Origin: Deltaproteobacteria bacterium
GTDB taxonomy: Bacteria; Desulfobacterota; Desulfobacteria; Desulfobacterales; Desulfatibacillaceae
Assembly (NCBI GenBank): GCA_016235345.1
Contig: JACRLG010000001.1
Span: 1-64,000, forward strand
Reading direction: 5' to 3'
DNA length: 64,000 nucleotides
The notes beneath the pieces are model-generated. The model had not been told where the DNA came from, searched no databases, and saw only the letters and a list, made by a program, of their open reading frames with translations. The position numbers and the translations under genes are program-made. Below, one piece after another: positions 58,524 through 64,000 of this stretch. Position 1 is the stretch's first letter. Each line of letters opens with the position of its first letter.

Positions 58524-60134
58524 TCAGCCCAGAATGGCTTTAAGATCCTCGTCCGGGGTCTTGATGGGCATGATGTTGAAGTTTTCGACCAGCACGTTCA
58601 GCACGTTGGGGGTGATGAAGGCCGGAAGCGACGGCCCGAGACGGATGTCCTTTATTCCAAGGTGCAGAAGGGTCAAGAGAATCGCCACGGCCTTCTGCTC
58701 GTACCATGAAAGGATCATGGAAAGGGGCAGGTCGTTCACACCCACGCCGAAGGCGTTCGCAAGGGCCACGGCCACCTGGATGGCGGAATAGGCGTCGTTG
58801 CACTGGCCCACGTCCAGAAGGCGCGGCAAGCCTCCCAACTCGCCCATCTCCTTGTCGAAAAAGCGGAACTTGCCGCAGGCAAGGGTTAAAACGATGCAGT
58901 CAGAGGGCACCTTTTCCACGAACTCGGTGTAGTAGTTGCGTCCGGGCTTGGCCCCGTCGCAGCCGGCCACCAGGAAGATGTGCCGGAGGGCCTTGGCCTT
59001 CACGGCGTCTAGCACGGTTCCGGCCACGCTCATCACGGTGTTGCGGGCGAATCCCACCGTCACCACCTTGCCGTCCTCATCCTCGGCGAAGCCCGGAAGC
59101 GCCTGGGCCTTGGCGATCACCGCCGAAAAGTCGCGGTTTGAAATATGGGGCACGTTGGGCCAGCCAACCAGGCCGGAGGTGAAGATGTTGTCCTTGTACA
59201 TTTCCTGGGGCTTCTGGATGCAGTTGGTGGTCATGAGAATCGCGCCCGGAAAGGCCGAGAACTCCTTGCCCTGGTTCATCCACGCCGTGCCGTAGTGTCC
59301 GTAAAAATGGGCGTACTTCTTCAGTTCCGGGTAGCCGTGGGTGGGCAGCATCTCTCCGTGGGTGTAGACGTTGATGCCCTTTCCCTCGGTCTGCTTCAGA
59401 AGCTCGGCCAGGTCCAGGAGGTCGTGACCTGAAACCAGAATGGCCTTGCCCTTTTTGTGTCCAAGGGGCACCTTGGTGGGGACCGGATGCCCGAAGGTTC
59501 CGGTGTTGCCCGCGTCAAGAAGCTCCATGGCCTTAAGGTTCACCTCACCAACCTTGAGGGCCAGCCCCACCCAGTCGCCCAAGGCCAGTGCCTTGTTGAA
59601 GGGCGCGATAAGGGCCTCGTGGATGAAGGCATAAACGCCGTTGTCGCTCTTGCCAAGGATATGGGCGTGATCCATGTAGGCGGCCACTCCCCTAAGCCCG
59701 AAAAGCACGATGTGCTGGAGGGACAAAATGTCCGGATCAACGCTGGTGTCGCTTTTGAGGCCCACTCCCTCCCCTTGGGCGATCATGCCCGCAAGGTCGC
59801 TGGCGGGGGTGAAGCTGGCCGCGCCTTCAAAGGAGCCGCCCGCCTTGGCTTTCAGGCCCTCGCGCAGGGTTACGGCCTTTTTGATGAATTCCACCAGGGC
59901 CGCATTGTCGAAATTGACGTTGGTCAAGGTGGAGAAAAGGGCCTCGCAGGTGAAGTGGTTCACCGCGTCATCCTCGATTCCCTTTTTCCTGGCGGCCACC
60001 GCCGCCTGGGCCAGGCCCCGCACCGCGTAGGTAAGAAGGTCCTGCAAAGCCGCCGTCTCGCCGGTTTTTCCGCACACGCCGATTTTGGTGCAGCCTTCAC
60101 CCTTTGCCGTCTGCTCGCACTGGTAACAAAACAT
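58524..60134 (-). CDS. hcp: Hybrid cluster protein (hydroxylamine/NO reductase)
   Basis: 536 residues. The N-terminal cluster ligands are MFCYQCEQTAKGEGCTKIG with Cys 3, 6, 15 and 21. The hybrid 4Fe-2S-2O cluster region includes MTTNCIQKP, GCDGAKPGRNYYTEF, TLACGKFRF and VGQCNDAYSAI. Hcp protects anaerobes against nitric oxide and hydroxylamine. Length and N-terminal spacing fit the type known from Desulfovibrio. It is the last gene of a run of four after an Rrf2 regulator, which points to nitrosative-stress control. Confidence 0.96.
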   Translation of the reverse strand: MFCYQCEQTAKGEGCTKIGVCGKTGETAALQDLLTYAVRGLAQAAVAARKKGIEDDAVNHFTCEALFSTLTNVNFDNAALVEFIKKAVTLREGLKAKAGGSFEGAASFTPASDLAGMIAQGEGVGLKSDTSVDPDILSLQHIVLFGLRGVAAYMDHAHILGKSDNGVYAFIHEALIAPFNKALALGDWVGLALKVGEVNLKAMELLDAGNTGTFGHPVPTKVPLGHKKGKAILVSGHDLLDLAELLKQTEGKGINVYTHGEMLPTHGYPELKKYAHFYGHYGTAWMNQGKEFSAFPGAILMTTNCIQKPQEMYKDNIFTSGLVGWPNVPHISNRDFSAVIAKAQALPGFAEDEDGKVVTVGFARNTVMSVAGTVLDAVKAKALRHIFLVAGCDGAKPGRNYYTEFVEKVPSDCIVLTLACGKFRFFDKEMGELGGLPRLLDVGQCNDAYSAIQVAVALANAFGVGVNDLPLSMILSWYEQKAVAILLTLLHLGIKDIRLGPSLPAFITPNVLNVLVENFNIMPIKTPDEDLKAILG

Positions 60135-60203
60135 GGTGTTTCCTCCCTTTTGGTTTTTTATGAAGCGTTATTTTGGTTTTGCAGCACGTACCGCCTTGTT
60201 CGA

Positions 60204-60941
60204 TCAATGAAACCGGCTCTGAGCCATTGCTTCGCCCGTTTCGGTCCTGAAGACCTTTGAAATGAATCGGGAAAGCTCCTCGCCCTTCTTGTCCGGGAAC
60301 TCCTCCTTAAGGTTCACCAGCCAGTCCGCGTCCCACAGGATCCGGAATTCCTTCGTGTCGATGTCTTTCGCCGAATGATGGTTGGCGATTATCTTTTCAA
60401 CGTGGTCCACGGTGTCGGGGTCCAGTTTCAAACCTTCCATTATGGGCCGGGCAATGGCCGGGCCTTCCATCTCCTGAAAGCGCCCCGCGTTCGACCCGTG
60501 CTTTTTTTCCGCCTCCTGGATGCCTATGTCGTGCAGAACCGCCGCCGCCACCACCACCTTGGGGTCGCCGCCCTCCTTCTTCAAAATGGCCTGGGCGTTT
60601 TCCAGCACCGTAAGGGCGTGGGTGATGCGCTTCTGGTCAGCGCCGAAAACCTTCTTCATTTCGGCTATCAGCCGGTCCACCAAAGATTCCTGGGCAGGGT
60701 CGGCAAGGCCCAGTTTTTCCTTGGGATCATATCCCAGGCACTCCTTGGCGTGCTCGCACCACATGGCGCAGCCAAGGTTGAGTTTCGGGTTTGCGATCAA
60801 CTGGCCGCAGTTTCGACAGCGCCTGCGGGAATCGTCCTTGAAGAACTCCACCTCGGCGCCGCAGCCGCTGCATTCCACGTCGAAAACATCTCCGGCCCGC
60901 CAGAAGGCGGTATCTTGTCCGGGGCACATTGTTTTGCTCAT
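60204..60941 (-). CDS. HD-domain phosphohydrolase with N-terminal zinc-ribbon
   Basis: 245 residues. The first 70 hold two CxxC pairs (CSGCGAEVEFF, CRNCGQLI) forming a probable zinc ribbon and further Cys (GCAMWCEHAKEC). Residues about 90-210 form an HD domain with VLHDIG and ANHHSA (metal ligands). HD proteins often hydrolyse nucleotides or cyclic dinucleotides. The ATG at 60941 follows GGAGGCAAAA and overlaps the stop of the preceding reductase-like gene by four bases. The association with hcp and a siroheme-type protein suggests a role in stress signalling. Confidence 0.8.
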   Translation of the reverse strand: MSKTMCPGQDTAFWRAGDVFDVECSGCGAEVEFFKDDSRRRCRNCGQLIANPKLNLGCAMWCEHAKECLGYDPKEKLGLADPAQESLVDRLIAEMKKVFGADQKRITHALTVLENAQAILKKEGGDPKVVVAAAVLHDIGIQEAEKKHGSNAGRFQEMEGPAIARPIMEGLKLDPDTVDHVEKIIANHHSAKDIDTKEFRILWDADWLVNLKEEFPDKKGEELSRFISKVFRTETGEAMAQSRFH

Positions 60942-61801
60942 TTTTGCCTCCATATTCCGTCGCGCAATCTAAAGGCCGCGAATCTCTCGTTCGGTTCGGC
61001 ATTTTGAATGAAATCGTCCAGCATTTTTTCCATCACCACTATCATTGGCTCCGGCGAGGTGAAATTTCCCGCGAAATCGCCAAGATGCGGGTGGCGGCCA
61101 AGCTTTCCGCCCACGGTGAGCCTAACCCCGCGCTCGCCAAGAATAATGGCTCCTGCGGCGCAGGCCTTGGAGCAGGAAAGGCAGCCCTGGCAGGCGTCGG
61201 CGTTCCAGGCAACCGGCCCGTCTTCGGGAAGCGTTAGGGCCGAATCCGGGCAGGCTTTCACGCAGGCCCCGCAAGCGGTGCAGGCGTCGGCGTCGAAAAC
61301 CGGCGTAACGCAGCCGGTAAGGCCGAAGTCGGCTATCTGGGGCCGCGAGCAGCCGTTGGGGCAGCCTGAAATTGACACCTTTATTTTATGGTGCATGAAA
61401 ATCGTGTCGCCCGTGACGCGCTTACGAAGCCTTTCGCTCATGCCCGAATCCACCACCCATAAGCTTATGGCCGATTTCCAGATATCGGTGTCAACCAAGG
61501 GGTTCGGGCAGCCAGCCGCCTTGTTGTGGCAGGCGTTGACCAGAATCATGGAAACGCCTTCCCGGTTGGGGACGGGCATGGCCGATTCCAGGGCCGGCAG
61601 CATTCCGCTTTTGCCGGACGCGAAATTTGACCAGGCCGCAAGGACGTCCGCAGTGGATACGCTGGCCGCGCCGCGTTTTGCGGCGGCGTCGGCGATCTTC
61701 CTTTTGGCCACCGCCCGCACCGGTAGCGGAATGCGCTTGGCCGCAGCTTCGGCGTCGGCTTCCCAGGGAAGATCGGGGGATTTTGTCCACGGAAATTTCA
61801 T
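60938..61801 (-). CDS. Sulfite/nitrite reductase-like Fe-S protein with ferredoxin module
   Basis: 287 residues. An N-terminal PCP_red-type helical segment (RIPLPVRAVAKRKIADAAAKR) is followed by a siroheme/[4Fe-4S] reductase-like domain (NACHNKAAGC and SISGCPNGCSRPQIADFG, so Cys pairs spaced 6 and 3) and two 4Fe-4S ferredoxin clusters (CTACGACVKACP, CQGCLSCSKACAA). It resembles the small, asrC-like proteins of sulfate reducers. It may reduce nitrite, sulfite or feed electrons to Hcp. The ATG at 61801 follows GGGAGGGG; a TTG lies one codon earlier. Coupled to the HD gene. Confidence 0.82.
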   Translation of the reverse strand: MKFPWTKSPDLPWEADAEAAAKRIPLPVRAVAKRKIADAAAKRGAASVSTADVLAAWSNFASGKSGMLPALESAMPVPNREGVSMILVNACHNKAAGCPNPLVDTDIWKSAISLWVVDSGMSERLRKRVTGDTIFMHHKIKVSISGCPNGCSRPQIADFGLTGCVTPVFDADACTACGACVKACPDSALTLPEDGPVAWNADACQGCLSCSKACAAGAIILGERGVRLTVGGKLGRHPHLGDFAGNFTSPEPMIVVMEKMLDDFIQNAEPNERFAAFRLRDGIWRQK

Positions 61802-61817
61802 CAAGGCCCCTCCCGGA

Positions 61818-62564
61818 TCAGGCTATGGCCTTTTGTTCCAGAATTTCGCCGTTGCGGGCGATGGTGACGACCTTTGCGGGAACCGCAACGCCGCTCGCTT
61901 CAATGGCCTTCTGGGCCGCGAATCCAAACCCGCCGCAGCAGGGAACTTCCATGATGGCCACGGTGAGGCTCTTGGGCTGCGCCGCTTTTAATATGGAGGC
62001 GAGCTTTTCGATGTATTCCGCAGGGTCATCGAACTTGGGGCAGCCCATTACCACGGCCTTGCCGGGCAGAAGATCGGCGTGAAGGGCCGGGTAGGCGCAG
62101 GCCGCGCAATCCGCCAGAAGCAGAAGGTCCGCGCCGCGCAGAAATGGGGCCTGGGGCTGAACCAGCTTCAGCTTCACCGGCCAGTGGCCAAGGGCCGAGC
62201 CGCAGGAAGCAGCGCCGGGGACCGTGCGGGCCGGTTTCAGGGTTGTGGTCTGGGAGGACGGGCACCCGCACTCCATAAGCGGCACCAGGGGCTTTTTGCC
62301 CGCCTGGGCCTTTTTCTTTTCCAGCATGGCGTGGACCGCCGCCTCGTCGAAGTCGTCAGCCTCGCGCTCGGTAATGGTGAGCGCACCCGTCGGGCAGCCC
62401 GAAAGGCAGGCCCCAAGGCCGTCGCAGAAGATTTCGCCAACCAGCTTCGCCTTGCCGTCAATGATTTCTATGGCCCCTTCGGCGCAGTCCAGAACGCACT
62501 GGCCGCAGCCGTTGCATTTTTTCTCGTCTATGTTGATGATTTTTCTCATGATTTTTTTGGTCAT
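61818..62564 (-). CDS. 4Fe-4S ferredoxin-domain oxidoreductase protein of the hcp operon
   Basis: 248 residues. The N-terminal ferredoxin module has CNGCGQCVLDC and CDGLGACLSGCP, which together hold two clusters. The rest is a conserved Cys-containing domain (LMECGCPSS, LADCAACAYP, MGCPKFDD, VPCCGGFGF) seen in ferredoxin-like proteins near hcp and CO-dehydrogenase systems. It is probably the electron donor for Hcp or the reductase-like protein. GGGGAGGACGCC precedes the ATG. It lies 16 bases upstream of the reductase-like gene. Confidence 0.82.
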   Translation of the reverse strand: MTKKIMRKIINIDEKKCNGCGQCVLDCAEGAIEIIDGKAKLVGEIFCDGLGACLSGCPTGALTITEREADDFDEAAVHAMLEKKKAQAGKKPLVPLMECGCPSSQTTTLKPARTVPGAASCGSALGHWPVKLKLVQPQAPFLRGADLLLLADCAACAYPALHADLLPGKAVVMGCPKFDDPAEYIEKLASILKAAQPKSLTVAIMEVPCCGGFGFAAQKAIEASGVAVPAKVVTIARNGEILEQKAIA

Positions 62565-62602
62565 GGCGTCCTCCCCTTAACAGGCTTATTAATCCGGTTT
62601 TT

Positions 62603-62622
62603 CCAACGGGCTGTTCCGTTGG
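62603..62622. other. Small hairpin between rrf2 and the ferredoxin gene
   Basis: CCAACGG and CCGTTGG pair around GCTGTT; TTGTTTT follows. It could be a weak terminator or processing site after rrf2. Confidence 0.4.
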
Positions 62623-62644
62623 CTTGTTTTAGCCTGACAGATTT

Positions 62645-63073
62645 TCAATCAGCCTGTTCGGCATCAGGCAGCGCGGCTGCCACGTCGCCCAGGTTCTTTT
62701 CGGCCAGAAACTCGCGGGCCTTCACGTCCACGTCACTTAAAAGAGATTGAAGCAGGCACTCGCCGCCGCACACGGGCTTGGACAAAAGGCACCGGGTTGG
62801 GGTGAGCGTGCCCTCTATGGCCTCGTAGACCTCAAGAAGGGTTATGCCCTTCGGGTTCTTGGTCATGACGAAGCCGCCCTTGGGTCCCCGCGTGGAGGAT
62901 ATGACCCCCGCCTTCACCAGCCTTTGCAGGGCCTTGGCAAGGGTGGCCTCGCTCACCGTCAGGAGCTCGGCCATATCGTGGGCCGTGTGGCTTTTTCCCG
63001 GAGCCTTGGCCATTAAAAGCGCCGCGTGAAGGGCCACCGAACTTGCTTCACTCATTTTCGCAAAATGTGACAT
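62645..63073 (-). CDS. Rrf2-family redox/NO-responsive regulator
   Basis: 142 residues with the Rrf2 winged helix (SHTAHDMAELLTVSEATLAKALQRL; TRGPKGGFVMTKNP). Cys 95, 102 and 106 (RCLLSKPVCGGEC) match the three-cysteine Fe-S ligand pattern of this family, so it probably senses nitric oxide or redox state through a cluster. It heads the hcp gene run, and a perfect palindrome 30 bases before its start may be its operator. Confidence 0.9.
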   Translation of the reverse strand: MSHFAKMSEASSVALHAALLMAKAPGKSHTAHDMAELLTVSEATLAKALQRLVKAGVISSTRGPKGGFVMTKNPKGITLLEVYEAIEGTLTPTRCLLSKPVCGGECLLQSLLSDVDVKAREFLAEKNLGDVAAALPDAEQAD

Positions 63074-63102
63074 GATCGCCTCGCTGTGTTAATCGTTATT
63101 TC

Positions 63103-63116
63103 GGTATTAAAATACC
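63103..63116. promoter_or_regulatory. Probable Rrf2 operator
   Basis: GGTATTAAAATACC is a perfect 14-base palindrome, 30 bases upstream of the rrf2 start, in an AT-rich promoter-like setting. Confidence 0.5.
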
Positions 63117-63319
63117 ACAATAATTTTATGAGTCAAGAGATTTTTTTGCGCCGATTGAAAATAATTTTTCAAAAAGGGTCAGGTTTCCGGGTTGACTATG
63201 ATTATTGCTGTGATTTCAGGGGGATTGAAAAAAATTGAGAGCTTTGAGAGGACCAGCGGAATGACTATAGCCTAAATGCCCCACCCGGTCAACAGGGGAG
63301 GAAGTCGGCAAGGGGCTGA

Positions 63320-63430
63320 CGTAGGTTGGGTGGTTCTGCGCGCAACGCAGGTTCACCCAACACCATTCAGCCATGGGAAAAAAAATGTTGGGTGAACCCG
63401 GTCCTTCGGACCGGAACCACCCAACCTACG
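63320..63430. repeat. Nested cruciform repeat with GTAGGTTGGGTG ends
   Basis: Outer arms CGTAGGTTGGGTGGTTC (63320-63336) and 63414-63430 are perfect over 17 bp; inner arms GGTTCACCCAACA (63350-63362) and 63386-63398 are perfect over 13 bp; a CGGTCC-TTC-GGACCG hairpin lies beside them. The GTAGGTTGGGTG motif is a dispersed palindrome of many bacteria. With flanks it fills the 388-base gap 63074-63461. Confidence 0.78.
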
Positions 63431-63461
63431 AATTACGAACTATCCCCCCGGAAAAATGTTT

Positions 63462-63600
63462 TCACATCTTGGCTTTCAGCTTCTCCAGCCCGTTGCGGGC
63501 GAATTCGATTGAAGGGTCGAGGGCAAGGGCGCGCTGGAAACTTTCCACGGCTTCGGCGCTGATCGGCGGCGCTTGGCTCACTGAAAGCTTAACAGGCTGT
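63462..63600 (-). pseudogene. Fragment with TPR-like end
   Basis: Directly after the polyferredoxin stop, a minus-strand frame reads AEAVESFQRALALDPSIEF and ends GLEKLKAKM, the look of a last tetratricopeptide repeat. It has only a TTG start inside the polyferredoxin gene and a 60-residue length. It is probably the tail of a lost or frame-shifted gene. Confidence 0.4.
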
Positions 63601-63612
63601 TTTAATGGGTTG

Positions 63613-64000
63613 TTACGGATCAAAGCCCGGAGCAATGCCGTCAACGGTCATGGCGTCAGGGTTTTCTTTTTTGCGGTTCTGCCATGCCAAATCAAGATCA
63701 TAACCTCTATCCCTGGCGACTTCCTTGTAAGACCCGCTGGACAGCCGCACCGCGTCCTCGGATGTAACGCGTATCGCCGGTGTGGTTTTAACCGGGCAGG
63801 CGCTTTCACAGGCTCCACAGCCAGCGCAGGAACTTGATTTCACCCTGGGGACTGCAATGGGATGGCCCTTGGGATGAAAAAATTTGATGGCGTCGTAAGG
63901 GCATACTTCGTCACATGTCATGCACGCCTTTTTTCCTGCCCAGGCAAGACAGTTTTCCTTGGTGATTTTGGCGGTGCCGATCTTGACCCAGGGGCGCTCC
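63613..64000 (-). CDS. Polyferredoxin, NapG/MauM-like (partial, 5' end outside window)
   Basis: The last about 128 residues of a 4Fe-4S ferredoxin-domain protein; the frame is open to the window edge. Visible are CLAWAGKKACMTCDEVCPYDA, read as one cluster with unusual first spacing, and CAGCGACESACPVKTTPAI, a second cluster. The end EVARDRGYDLDLAWQNRKKE is unassigned. NapG/MauM-type proteins pass electrons at or outside the membrane. Because the start is missing, location and length are unknown. Confidence 0.75.
   Translation of the reverse strand, partial: ERPWVKIGTAKITKENCLAWAGKKACMTCDEVCPYDAIKFFHPKGHPIAVPRVKSSSCAGCGACESACPVKTTPAIRVTSEDAVRLSSGSYKEVARDRGYDLDLAWQNRKKENPDAMTVDGIAPGFDP

Overview
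The window is about 64 kb of moderately GC-rich bacterial chromosome. It looks like an anaerobic, sulfate-reducer-type member of the Desulfobacterota, closest in style to Desulfobacterales. The reasons are the large single-chain pyruvate:ferredoxin oxidoreductase, a heterodisulfide-reductase-like iron-sulfur protein, an ADP-forming acyl-CoA synthetase, a CoA hydrolase/transferase fused to a GNAT domain, a hybrid-cluster-protein operon with a siroheme-reductase-like protein, DUF362 and polyferredoxin proteins, a sigma-54 activator, and a gene that needs selenocysteine to be read through. Most genes are housekeeping or central metabolism. Three AT-rich patches (about 1.7-3.9 kb, 30.1-30.5 kb and 38.2-38.6 kb) look foreign.

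Layout. 0-1.7 kb: release factor RF3. 1.7-4.2 kb: AT-rich island with a papain-like putative cysteine protease, a 62-residue partner and short repeats. 4.2-10.6 kb: pyruvate:ferredoxin oxidoreductase, Fe-S protein and NifA-like regulator. 10.7-18.7 kb: unknown protein, glycosyltransferase, retropepsin-like protein, RecD2 helicase, HAD phosphatase, RlpA and two tandem acyltransferases. 18.7-24.6 kb: purF, carB, carA. 25-27.8 kb: two tandem secreted GloVer-type repeat proteins. 27.9-36 kb: small methyltransferase, acidic protein, Nudix hydrolase, ADP-forming acyl-CoA synthetase, VapBC, and CoA hydrolase-GNAT. 36.1-38.1 kb: a MerB-like double selenoprotein, its MarR regulator and an ATC-hydrolase-like protein. 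38.2-43.6 kb: nitrilase, DUF362 protein, two membrane proteins and a TetR regulator. 44-51 kb: DUF4301 protein, dnaN, an exported protein and gyrB. 51-57.2 kb: radical SAM protein, amidohydrolase, amidase and an RlmI-type methyltransferase. 57.2-58.5 kb: sigma-54-driven pilin and a membrane-anchored protein. 58.5-63.1 kb: hcp stress operon with an Rrf2 regulator. 63.3-64 kb: a cruciform repeat and the end of a polyferredoxin gene.

Two observations stand out. First, the open frame at 36114-36857 (minus strand) is a homologue of organomercurial lyase MerB in which both catalytic cysteines are replaced by in-frame UGA. Each UGA is followed by a perfect 7-bp hairpin of bacterial SECIS type, and the second has the GGUC loop of the classical formate dehydrogenase element. 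The gene lies behind a MarR regulator, and both promoters carry related TTTAG...AAAACT sites. Second, at least eight intergenic long-hairpin elements (called LHE here), plus half of another, lie almost always directly on the stop codon of a gene. Their outer arms differ from copy to copy yet stay complementary, while two inner boxes that do not pair well are conserved. I do not recognise this family.
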